64,000 nucleotides of DNA from NCBI GenBank assembly GCA_046330435.1, contig JAXLST010000006.1, forward strand, positions 248,001-312,000, written 5' to 3'. The stretch's first letter is position 1. Every line of letters begins with the position of its first letter. Positions 28,201-34,742 of this stretch are shown in pieces. This DNA is from Ga0077560 sp046330435 (GTDB lineage Bacteria; Actinomycetota; Thermoleophilia; Miltoncostaeales; Miltoncostaeaceae). The notes beneath the pieces were generated by a model, which did not search any database, was not told where the DNA came from, and saw only the letters and a list, made by a program, of their open reading frames with translations. Both the position numbers and the translations under genes were made by a program.

Positions 28201-30355
28201 CACCGACACCACCACCCCGGGCGAGGGCGTCTACGCCTACCGGGTCATCGCGGTGGACCAGGCCGGCAACCAGAGCACTCCCGGCGGCCCCGTGAGCGTC
28301 GTCCTCGACGTCACCGGGCCGGCCGACCCGACGTTCGGGGCGGGCAGCGACGGATCCCTGGCCTGGCGCAACGTCGCCTCGGTCACCATCGGGGTCGACA
28401 CCGAGGCGGGCACCACCGCCGAGCACCGCACCAGCACCGACGGCGGCGCCACGTGGAGCGCCGCGGCCGCCGGGGACACCGTGGTGGTCACCGCCGAGGG
28501 CGAGACCCTCGTGCAGTTCCGCGCGGTGGACGCCGCCGGCAACACCAGCGGCTGGGTCCCGGCGCACGCCGGCGGTCCCACCGCCGCGGGCACCGCGCGC
28601 ATCGACCGCACCGACCCGGCCGCCCCGGCCAACCTCACGGGCCCGGCCGCGACCAACGGCGACCCCTCGCTCACGTGGGACCCCGTGTCCGGGGCGACCT
28701 CGTACATCGTGACCCGCGACGGCGTGCAGATCGGCACCGTCCCCAGCGGCACGGCGTTCACCGACACGGCGGCCCCCGGCGACGGCACCTACCAGTACCG
28801 CGTCATCGCGGTGGACCGCGCGGGGAACCAGAGCGTCCCGGCCGGCCCCCTGTCCGTCACCGTCGACACGGTCGCCCCCGCCGCCCCCGCCCCGGCGGCC
28901 GGCAGCGAGGGCAGCCTGGCCTGGCGCGACGTCGCCTCGGTCACCATCGCCGTGGACCCCACCCCCGGCACCACCACCCAGTACCGCACCAGCACCGACG
29001 GCGGTACCACCTGGACCACCCCTGCCACCGGCACCACCGTCGTCATCACCGACGAGGGCGAGACCCTGGTGCAGTTCCGCACCGTCGACCCCGCCGGCAA
29101 CACCAGCGCCTGGACCCCCTCGGTGGCCGGCGGCCCCGTCGCCGACGGCACCGCCCGCATCGACCGCACCGACCCCGCGGTGCCCGGCAACGTCACCGGC
29201 CCCGCCGCCACCAACGACGACCCGGTGATCACCTGGGACCCCGCGGCCGGCGCCGACAGCTACATCGTCACCCGCGACGGCGTACAGGTCGGCACCGTGT
29301 CCTCGGGCACGACGTTCACCGACACGACGGTCCCCGGCGATGGCACCTACGCCTACCGGGTCATCGCCGTCGACCACGCCGGCAACCAGAGCGCACCCGG
29401 CGGCCCGGCCACCGTCGTGGTCGACACGGTCGCCCCGGCCGCGCCGAGCCCGGCTGCGGGCAGCGAGGGGAGCCTGGCCTGGCGCGACGTCCCGTCGGTC
29501 ACCATCGCCGTCGACCCCACGCCCGGCACGGCGACCGAGTACCGCACGTCCACCGACGGCGGCAGCACCTGGACCGCCCCCGCGACCGGCACCACCGTGA
29601 CCATCACCGCCGAGGGCGAGACCCTGGTGCAGTTCCGCACCGTCGACCCCGCCGGCAACACCAGCGCCTGGACCCCCTCGGTGGCCGGCGGCCCGGTCGC
29701 CGACGGCACCGCCCGCATCGACCGCACCGACCCCGCGGTGCCCGGCAACGTCACCGGCCCCGCCGCCACCAACACCGACCCGCTCATCACCTGGGACCCG
29801 GCCACCGGCGCGACCTCCTACATCGTGACCCGCGACGGCGTGCAGGTCGGCACCGTCACCACCGGCACCACCTTCACCGACACCACCCTCACCGGCGACG
29901 GCACCTACGTCTACCGGGTCATCGCCGTCGACCACGCCGGCAACCAGAGCGCACCCAGCGGCCCGGCCACCGTCGCCCTCGACACCGTCGCACCCACCGC
30001 CCCCGCCCCGGCCGCGGGCAGCGAGGGGAGCCTTGCCTGGCGCGACGTCCCGTCGGTCACCATCGCCGTGGACCCCACCCCCGGCACCACCACCCAGTAC
30101 CGCACCAGCACCGACGGCGGCACCACCTGGACCGCCCCCGCCACCGGCACCACCGTGACCATCACCGACGAGGGCGAGACCCTGGTGCAGTTCCGCACCG
30201 TCGACCCCGCCGGCAACACCAGCGCCTGGACCCCTCGATCGCCGGCGGCCCCGTCGCCGACGGCACCGCCCGCATCGACCGCACCCCGCCCCCCGCCCCG
30301 GCCGCGGGCGACATCACGGGCGGGTCCCTGGACTGGACCAACGCGCCGTCCATGA
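19244..30355 (+). CDS. second giant secreted repeat protein: FG-GAP propeller plus Ig-like array
   Basis: The first canonical start in this frame is GTG 19244, but a good signal peptide (TVLWALAFLIALAAWLAA, then A-H-A) is encoded just before it at 19151-19220. No ATG, GTG or TTG precedes it down to the stop at 19010, so the start may be CTG 19157 or the 5' end may contain an indel. Mature order: seven FG-GAP/integrin-alpha blades (19.24-20.64 kb) each with a D-x-N/D-x-DG calcium loop such as DVNGDGLAD; an FN3-like domain; an Ig-like unit split by a PA14 domain (21.05-21.46 kb); then about 25 Ig-like units of the same family as the upstream gene; an anchor-C-like domain (22.27-22.78 kb); and FN3/Ig pairs from 28.06 kb. 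Coding leaves this frame near 30231, where CCCCC of sister repeats has become CCCC. Likely an extracellular adhesin. Confidence 0.85.
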   Translation: MNVHMRIDGAAANDSIIGPRDVGDVNGDGLHDILVRANTASPAGRSNAGSAWIVFGSATAKTVDLASLGTNGYQIMGASSGDNFGQTGLSMGDVNGDGLADVAIGARNASNNGRASSGSVYVIFGKSTTTTIDTASLGSNGYRIDGAASNTYFGSRIGTGDVNGDGKVDVLAGASGEDNNGRNNSGSVYVVFGKSDTTTIDAASLGTKGRRIDGAVAGDQIGVSLPGGADINNDGYADIVMSSPYADRNGRTDSGSTWVVFGGTSTTTLDLASITSGQGFRIDGATAGDGLGNIGPIGDIDDDGFEDIAITASSAGYNGRSSSGSLFIVRGGTSTADVDLAGTYNGFRIDGAAASDGLSFGWAAGDIDGDGYPDILLGASGADNNGRTNSGSSYVVFGGSLGSNIDLATAGTNVIRIDGAAAGDALGTSLSTIADLGGDGYPELMLTAQGADNNGRNNSGSFYVVGFTEALPTAITGGVTSVSGTGATLQGTVNPNGRGASYVFQYGTSPLLGTTTASVSAGSGTADVAASTAVTGLQANTTYYYRARVTDVDGYIRYGQILSFTTDTTAPTTPTVAGGSLSWLSQASTTVTASGSTDAPSGLVGQYFNNTTLTGAPALARSENIDFDWGTGSPGVGVNSDNFGSRWTGVLVVPTTGEYRFRTNSDDGVRMWVDGHRVINNWTSHSVTTDTSTYLNLTAGTRVGITVEHYELTGSAVMQLLWETPTTTGTFATMPASVFEPVSAGLDHYEYRTSTDGGTTWSAAATGPSRTITAENQTLVQFRSVDAYGNASAWTPAASDATNTVRLDRTAPTAPTVSGGSLSWQSVASVTVSATGSTDTGGSALSGYQYRTSTDGGATWGSATSGSSLTVSAEGETLVQFRSVDGAGNTSAWTPASSGATNTIRIDRTAPTNATASGGSLSWQSVASVTVTGSGSSGGNSGIAGYEYRTSTDGGTTWSAGTSGSSVTVSEQGETLVQFRTTDGAGNVGSWSPSSAVAGSTVRLDRTAPGGNPGGEAVSNGGFESPVIPTNPGYADYTAGQSIGSWTVSSASVSLHNTTLQQVAAGTQALDVNGSGPGVVTQTLATTPGTVYRITFQVAGNTYGSPSLKELQVGWGGSALRTIRFDTTGRSTSAMGWTTVTLEATATSTSTALTFTGLSSGQYGAMVDAVSAIPQSGISVSGGSLSWQSVASVTVSASGATDALSGVSGYQYRTSTDGGTTWGSATSGSSVTISAEGETLVQFRSVDGAGNTGAWTPSASGASNTVRIDRTAPSAPTVSGGSLSWLSAGSGTVTASGSTDTGGSALSGYQYRTSTDNGTTWSSATAGGSVTVTAEGQTLVQYRSVDGAGNTSAWTPASSTAGSTVRLDRTAPTAPTVSGGSLSWQSVASVAVSASGSTDTGGSALSGYQYRTSTDNGATWGSATSGSSVSVTAEGETLVQYRSVDGAGNTSAWTPASSGASNTVRIDRTAPTAPTVSGGSLSWQTAASVTVSGTGSTDAGGSALSGYQYRTSTDGGTTWGSATAGGSVTVSAEGETLVQIRSVDTAGNTSAWTPASAGAANTVRLDRTSPTAPTVSGGSLSWQSVASVTVSASGSSGGPSGLTGYEYRTSTDAGTTWSAGASGSSVAVTAEGETLVQFRSVDGAGNTSSWTPSSAGAGNTVRIDRTAATAPTVSGGSLSWQSVASVTVSASGSSGGAGGLSGYEYRTSTDAGTTWSAATSGASVAVTAEGETLIQFRAVDNAGNASAWTPAHVGGASANGTVRIDRTAPTAPTVSGGSLTWSAAASATISATGGTDSGGSALSGAQYRTSTDGGTTWSATPVTASSLAVTAEGETLVQFRNVDNAGNASAWTPASSGASNTVRLDRSGPTTPTASGGSLSWQSVASVTVTGSGATDAYTSVASYQYRTSTDGGTTWSAGAAGSGVTVSAEGETLVQFRALDTLGNAGSWGPAAGTAGGTVRINRSGPTAPTVSGGSLSWQNTASVTITGSGATVGGGTITGYQYRTSTDGGSTWGSATAGNSVAISAEGETVVQFRAIDDAGNSGPWGPSSPAAGSTARIDRTNPTAPTVSGGSASWQSVASITLSATGATDAVSGVASHEYRTSTDGGTTWTAAAAGSMVIVSAEGDTRAQFRSVDAAGNSSAWSTAAIARIDRTAPTDPTVSGGSLSWQSVASVTVSGTGSTDSGGSALSGYESRTSTDGGTTWSAAASGSSVTVTAEGETLVQLRAVDNAGNAGAWTPAHAGGASAAGTARIDRTAPTAPTVSGGSLSWQNTASVTVSASGSAGGPSGLTGYEYRTSTDGGTTWSAAAAGASLAVTAEGETLVQFRSADGAGNTSAWTPASAGASNTVRIDRTAPGAPTVSGGSLSWQDVPSVTITAGSATDAGSGVASYERRTSTDGGTTWSAASTGTSVTVIAEGETLVQFRAVDNAGIAGTWTPAHAGGASAAGTARIDRTAPTAPSVSGGSLTWQNTASVTVSASGSTDAGGSTLTGYEYRTSTDGGTTWTAAAAGSSVTVTAQGETLVQFRSTDGAGHTSAWTPASAGASNTVRIDRTAPAAPTASGGSVSWQSVASITLSATGATDAHAGVASHEYRTSTDGGTTWTAPAAGAMVITSSEGELLAQFRAIDAAGNASAWSATGIARIDRTDPTAPTASGGSASWQSTPSVAVSASGGADGVSGIAGVAYRTSTDGGTTWSATGSGSPVLVTAQGETLVQFANVDAAGNTSAWSASQTVRIDRTDPTLPTVTGGDPAWRNAASAAISAGGSTDAGGAALSGYEYRTSTDGGTTWSAPAAGPGVVVSAEGETLAQFRSVDGAGNTSAWTASAIARLDRTDPAAPTVSGGSLSWQNTASVTITASGATDAGGSALTGYEYRTSTDGGTAWSAPATGTSVTVSAEGETLAQFRSVDGAGNASAWTPAHVGGPTAAGTARIDRAAPAAPTGVSAPAATATDPVVTWNAVGDASSYIVTRNGVQVGTTAGTTFTDTTTPGEGVYAYRVIAVDQAGNQSTPGGPVSVVLDVTGPADPTFGAGSDGSLAWRNVASVTIGVDTEAGTTAEHRTSTDGGATWSAAAAGDTVVVTAEGETLVQFRAVDAAGNTSGWVPAHAGGPTAAGTARIDRTDPAAPANLTGPAATNGDPSLTWDPVSGATSYIVTRDGVQIGTVPSGTAFTDTAAPGDGTYQYRVIAVDRAGNQSVPAGPLSVTVDTVAPAAPAPAAGSEGSLAWRDVASVTIAVDPTPGTTTQYRTSTDGGTTWTTPATGTTVVITDEGETLVQFRTVDPAGNTSAWTPSVAGGPVADGTARIDRTDPAVPGNVTGPAATNDDPVITWDPAAGADSYIVTRDGVQVGTVSSGTTFTDTTVPGDGTYAYRVIAVDHAGNQSAPGGPATVVVDTVAPAAPSPAAGSEGSLAWRDVPSVTIAVDPTPGTATEYRTSTDGGSTWTAPATGTTVTITAEGETLVQFRTVDPAGNTSAWTPSVAGGPVADGTARIDRTDPAVPGNVTGPAATNTDPLITWDPATGATSYIVTRDGVQVGTVTTGTTFTDTTLTGDGTYVYRVIAVDHAGNQSAPSGPATVALDTVAPTAPAPAAGSEGSLAWRDVPSVTIAVDPTPGTTTQYRTSTDGGTTWTAPATGTTVTITDEGETLVQFRTVDPAGNTSAWTPRSPAAPSPTAPPASTAPRPPPRPRATSRAGPWTGPTRRP
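28060..30232 (+). repeat. 558-bp FN3 + Ig-like tandem super-repeat
   Basis: Corresponding positions at 28903, 29461 and 30019 (the GGCAGCGAGGG-type word before SLAWRDV) are spaced exactly 558 bp apart (186 codons). Each period holds one FN3-like module (SYIVTRDGVQVG, YRVIAVDHAGNQS) and one Ig-like unit. A more diverged copy precedes them at about 28.06-28.62 kb. The last copies look nearly identical, which suggests recent amplification. Confidence 0.75.
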
Positions 30356-32370
30356 CCGTCGGCGCCACCCCGCCGGCCGGCATGACCGCCGAGCACCGCA
30401 TCTCCACCGACGGCGGCGCCACCTGGAGCGCCCCGGCCGCCGGGGCCTCGTTCACGGCCACCGCCGAGGGCGAGACCCTCGTGCAGTTCAGGTTCCTCGA
30501 CGGCGCCGGCAACCCCTCCGCATGGGGCCCGGGCGCGACGCCGCCCACCGGCGCCGCGACCATCCGGCTCGACCGCACGAACCCGCCCGACCCCACGCTC
30601 GTCGCGACCGCCGACACCACGGTGCCGCTGTCCAGCCGCACGGGCCGCGTGGAGCTGGTGACCGGCTACTCCGGCGACGCCGAGCGCGTGATCGTGACGG
30701 AGGCCGGCCGCATCGTGGTGGACGCCCCCGCCGGGACGTTCCAGGACACCGGCCTGGCCGACGACACCACCTACGGGTACGAGGCCGTCGCCGTCGACGC
30801 CGCCGGGAACCGCTCCGGGACCGTCACGGCCGAGGTCACCACCCCGGACCGCACGCCGCCCGCCCAGCCCGCGGCCCCCAGCGGCTCCGGCTACCCCATC
30901 ACCCTGTCCTGGACCGGCGTCACCGGCGCGGCGGCCTACGACGTCTCCCGCGGCGGCGCCGTCGCCGGCAGCGGCGCGGGCCTCACCCTGTCCGACGCGG
31001 GCGCCGTGGACACCGCCGCCCCGCCGTCGCCCACCGGCGTGAGCGCCGCCGCCACCGGCCCGGGCCGCGCCGCCATCGACTGGAGCGCCGTCCTCGACCA
31101 GGGCACCCCGTACGCCTTCGCGGTGCGCGCCAGCGACGCCGAGGGCAACGCCTCCGCGTACTCGGCACCCTCCACCCTCCTGGCGCGGTCCGGCATCTCC
31201 CGGTACCGGGTGCTGGTGGACGGCACGCAGGTGGCCGAGACCAACCTGCTGGCCGTCGACCTGGAGGGCCTCACCGGCGACGTCGCGCACACCATCACGG
31301 TCGTCGCGCTGGACCGTGCCGGCAACGCCTCCGCACCGTCGGCACCGATCAGCGTCACCGTGCCGTCCGCGGCCTCCACCGCCCGCCTCAGGGTGCGCGT
31401 GGCCAAGGCCTACGTGAAGCCCGGCGACGTCGTGTCCCTGTCGGCCACCGTCGAGGGCTCCGCCCTGGGCGACGTGAGCTGGCAGTTCGGCAACGGGTCG
31501 ACCGCCGCCGGCACCCAGGTGCAGACCACCTACACCACGGCCGGCAAGCGCACCGTCGCGGCAACCGTGCAGGGCACCGACGGGCGCGCATCCCAGGCCG
31601 TCATCGAGGTCCTGGTGGACGACACCCCGCCCACCGTGGACGTCACGCAGTCCGGCGCGACCGCCCAGGTGCAGGCCACCGACGACGCCTCCGGCCTGGA
31701 GCGCCTCGAGTGGCTGCCGGCACCGGGCGTCCAGGGCCAGCCGGTCCCCGGCGACGGCATCCCGCTCGCCGAGGGCCCCAACACCATCACGGTCCGCGCG
31801 ACGGACCGGGCGGGCAACGTCCGCGAGGTCACCAAGACCCTCGTCGCCGACCGCACCGCCCCCACCCTGAGCGTCCGGATCCCGGCCCTGGCGATCGGCA
31901 AGAGCGCCGCCGCGCAGATCACCGCCGCCGACGCCGGCTCCGGCCTCGCCGCCATCGAGTACGCCGGCAAGCGGTTCCCGGCGCGCACCGCCAAGCTCGT
32001 GCTTCCCGCCGGCCGCAGGGTCACGCTCACCGCGATCGACGCCGCCGGCAACCGCCGCGACGCGACGTTCACCATCCGGCGGGTGGCGAACGCCAAGCGC
32101 GGCACCCGCCTGGTGTGGGCCAAGGGCGAGCCGAAGCTCAAGGGCAACGCGAAGGTCCTGTACGCGACCACCTGGGCGCAGCTGCAGGTGCTGGGCAAGC
32201 TCCCGAAGAAGGCCAAGCCCAACGGCCGCTACACCAAGAAGATGGCCACGGCCGTGACCAAGTACCAGAAGAAGGTGAAGCTGAAGGGCACCGGCATCGT
32301 CGAGCCCAAGACCCGGGCACGGCTCGCCAAGGACGTGGCGAAGAAGACGGTGGTGATCACCGCGAGGTGA
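30233..32370 (+). CDS. second giant repeat protein, C-terminal part with peptidoglycan-binding-like domain
   Basis: This continues the upstream gene after a one-base loss in a C-run at ~30231; the first start codon inside this stretch is ATG 30352. It carries an Ig-like unit, FN3-like modules, a PKD-like domain (31.38-31.62 kb; YVKPGDVVSLSATVEG), two short beta domains (DDASGLERLEW and DAGSGLAAIEYAG), and the same basic C-terminal module as the first giant gene (WAKGEPKLKGN, RYTKKMATAVTKYQKK, TGIVEPKTRARL). The shared tail and the order of domains before it show the two genes are paralogous at their 3' ends. Wall binding through a PG_binding_1-like fold is inferred. No sortase motif is present. 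Confidence 0.8.
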
Positions 32371-32378
32371 TCACCACC
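32349..32378 (+). terminator. 13-bp perfect hairpin overlapping the stop codon of the second giant gene
   Basis: GGTGGTGATCACC (32349-32361), loop GCGA (a GNRA tetraloop) and GGTGATCACCACC (32366-32378) form a perfect stem. The TGA stop at 32368-32370 sits inside the right arm. No T-run follows. The downstream gene is convergent, so the hairpin could end transcription from both sides. Confidence 0.6.
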
Positions 32379-32387
32379 GGGACGGGC

Positions 32388-32588
32388 TCAGGCCGCCCGG
32401 GCACCCCGCCAGGCGGGGCCCGTGACGACGACGGCGCGCTGGCCGACGCCGAGGCAGGAGGGGCAGGCCTCCTTCTCCATCACGCCGGCGCCGGGCGTGC
32501 GGGTCCAGATGACGCGCTGGCCCCAGCAGCCGCCGCACGGCTCCCAGACGGTGTCGAACTCATCGGAGCGGTCGAACGGAATGCCCAT
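32388..32588 (-). CDS. small zinc-finger protein with DnaJ-type CxxCxGxG motifs
   Basis: The product is 66 residues. Two motifs, CGGCWG (about 18-23) and CPSCLGVG (about 42-49), match one half of the DnaJ cysteine-rich zinc finger, so a single bound zinc ion is likely. There is no J domain or signal peptide. The start is well supported: AGGAGG lies 5 nt before ATG 32588. It lies last in the minus-strand series nadE, protease, YciI, with a 158-bp gap from yciI, so it probably has its own promoter. Function unknown; chaperone-like or RNA-binding roles are only guesses. Confidence 0.75.
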   Translation of the reverse strand: MGIPFDRSDEFDTVWEPCGGCWGQRVIWTRTPGAGVMEKEACPSCLGVGQRAVVVTGPAWRGARAA

Positions 32589-32746
32589 CACGGCCTCCTG
32601 AGGGGTGGTGGCGTGTGCGGATCGCCGTCCCAGGATCGGCCACGGGGCGCCGTGAACGGATGGACCGCGAGACAGGATTCCCCGGCGCCGCGTTGTCCCT
32701 GGGTCCCAGCTGTGCCGGGAGCCACAAGCCCCCGCGGGGGCGGCCG
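32589..32746 (-). terminator. intergenic gap with GC palindrome after the YciI-like gene
   Basis: GCCCCCGCGGGGGC (32728-32741) is a perfect palindrome just after the stop of the YciI-like gene and may terminate that transcript. The rest of the gap should contain the promoter of the small zinc-finger gene, but I see no convincing -35/-10 pair. Confidence 0.35.
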
Positions 32747-33031
32747 CTACGCGGGGAGGGGCGTCACCACGGTCCAGGGGACGATGCTGCGGGACACCAC
32801 CAGCCCGGCGGCGACGTACGGGTCCTCGGCGGTGAAGGCCTCCGCCTGGGCCGCGTCCCGGAACACCAGCAGCCCCCGGTCCGGCGGGTCGCCGAGGGCG
32901 CCGGCGATGACGATGCGGCCGTCGGCGTGCCATGCGGCGATGAGGGCGAGGTGCCCGTCCCGGTGGGGCGCGCGGCGCTCCAGCATGTCCGGGGGGTACT
33001 CGTAGACGAGGGCGTGGAGGATCTCGGGCAT
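32747..33031 (-). CDS. YciI-like domain protein
   Basis: The 94-residue product matches the YciI family (ferredoxin-like fold): an N-terminal beta strand, the central HRDGHLALI and GALGDPPDRGLLVF segments, and a C-terminal FTAEDPYVAAGL segment typical of the family. Some YciI members act as small hydrolases or dehalogenases, others are accessory domains; the substrate cannot be read here. The start ATG 33031 lies 9 bp after the stop of the upstream protease gene, suggesting co-transcription. Confidence 0.85.
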   Translation of the reverse strand: MPEILHALVYEYPPDMLERRAPHRDGHLALIAAWHADGRIVIAGALGDPPDRGLLVFRDAAQAEAFTAEDPYVAAGLVVSRSIVPWTVVTPLPA

Positions 33032-33040
33032 CGCGGGAGC

Positions 33041-34742
33041 CTACCGCTGGCGCCGCACCCGCATCGTGTAGCCCGTGGTCCCGCGGGGGGCGTGCACGTC
33101 GACGTAGACGCGGCCGCTCCGCGTCGCCCGCACGACGGCGACCTGCCGGCGGCCGGGGCGGCGGGACTGGGCGAGGAGGTTGCGCCGCGCGTTCGGACCG
33201 GTGCGCACCGACACCGAGGCGGTGCGCGGCCCCCACAGGTACACCTCCAGGCGCCCGCGGTCGGCGGTGACCTCGACCCGCACGCGCTGGCCCCTGCGCA
33301 CCGTGACGGCGTACACGTCGTCCGGGTCGTCCTGGGCGTCCACGTCGGCCTCCACCACCAGCGGCGCCGTCGCGCTGGACAGATCGGTGGCGTTGCCGAG
33401 GTAGGCGATGTCGTCGTTCAGCTCGCCGCCGTCGTCCGGCGGGACGGGCGTGGTGACGGCCTTCGCGACGTCCACCGCACCCCAGCCGGTGCGGTCGTCC
33501 CGGCCGGCCGGGCCGAGGTCGCGGGCCGTCGACTCCAGATGCCGCATCACCTGGTACGGCGTGAGCGCGTTGCCGTTCGCCGCCTGCACGAGCGCGGCGA
33601 CGCCCGCGACGTACGGGGCGGCCATCGACGTGCCGTCCCGGAACGCGTAACCCGGCGAGATCTCGTCGTCGGCGATCTCCTTGGGCACCGTCGACAGGAC
33701 GTCGACGCCCGGGGCGATGAGGTCCACCGACCGGTTGTGCTGGCTGAACGCGGCGACCCCCAGCGGCGTGCGGCAGTCGGGTGTGCGCTCCGGGCCGCAC
33801 TGGGCGCCCACGCCCAGCACCCGCCGGTACGCGGCCGGGTACAGCAGCTTGTTGTCGCCGTCGCCCTCGTTGCCGACCGCGGCGACGATGAGCGCGCCGC
33901 GGCGGGTCGCCCAGTACACGACGCGCTGGAACGCGTAGGTGTCCCCCGGGCCGCCGGCGGAGATGTTGATGACCTTCGCGCCGTTGCGGACCGCCCACCG
34001 GATGCCGGCGATCATGTCCTCGTCCAGGAACTCCCCGTCCCGGGAGGCGACCTGCACGGGCATGAGGCGCGACTGCGCCGACGCGGGCGCGACGCCCACC
34101 ACGCCGATGCCGTTCGCCGGGGCCGCGGCGATGCCCGCCACGTGGGTGCCGTGGCCGGTGCGGCCCCAGTCGTCGACGTTCAGCTGGTTCCGCCCGGGGA
34201 TGACGCTGTGCGGGGCGATGATCACGCCGGCGTTCGCGCCGCTCCACTCGGGGTGCTGCAGGTCCAGCCCCCCGTCGAGGATCGCGATGATCGGGCGCGG
34301 CTCGCGTCCCACCAGCCGCGCGTCCCATCCGTCCTGCTGCAGCCCCCACTGCTCGCCGCTGAGCGGGTCGGTCAGGGGCGCGAGCGGGATGGGCGCAAGC
34401 GGCGCCACCGGGGAGGCGCGCTCCGCCGAGCGCCGCACCAGCGGCCATTCGGCGGCCCGCACCGACGGGCGGCGCAGCACGGCCTCGCGGATGCCGGCGC
34501 GGCGGGCGGGCGTGAGGCGCCACACCCCGGCGCCGGGCGCCAGCGGCGCGACCTCGCCGAGCCCGCGCAGCCGGGCGGCGGCGCCGCCGCGCCGGGGACG
34601 TCGCGGAACGTGACCATGAGCCCGCGTGCGGCGGGGACGTCTCCCCGAACGCCCGGGGTGGCACCGCCTGCGCCGCGGCGCCGGCCGGGGCGGCCACGGC
34701 CAGGCACCCGGCGGCGACGGCGAGCAGGTTACGGAGCGACAT
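33041..34742 (-). CDS. secreted subtilisin-like serine protease (S8), frameshifted near the N-terminus
   Basis: The catalytic part is open from GTG 34525. In that numbering Asp84 (AILDGGLD), His125 (GHGTHVAG), Asn219 (AAVGNEGD) and Ser300 (GTSMAAPYVAG) form the subtilase triad plus oxyanion Asn. A ~140-residue C-terminal beta domain follows, probably a pre-peptidase-type domain. The real start is ATG 34742, which gives a signal peptide (LLAVAAGCLAVAAPAGAAAQA). Between the two, the frame must change twice, near 34645-34655 and near 34580-34590, each as if one base were lost; the joined sequence then contains a propeptide-like stretch (GLMVTFRDVPGA, ARLRGLGEVAPLAPG). ATG 34742 overlaps the end of nadE by 14 bp. 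As written the gene could not make the enzyme; assembly error or a recent pseudogene are both possible. Confidence 0.8.

Noticed and set aside
18750..32365. LPXTG sorting signal at the C-termini of the giant proteins
   Set aside because: No LPXTG-like motif, hydrophobic helix or terminal Arg/Lys cluster of the right type follows; both proteins end in a basic soluble module.
5..32370. Very long open frames in other frames and on the minus strand across the giant genes (for example 3246-5564, 7128-10295, 13110-18281 and 25277-29935)
   Set aside because: At this GC stop codons are rare in shadow frames. The translations are low-complexity Arg/His/Gly/Ala strings that mirror the repeat period, while the + frame shows coherent domains.
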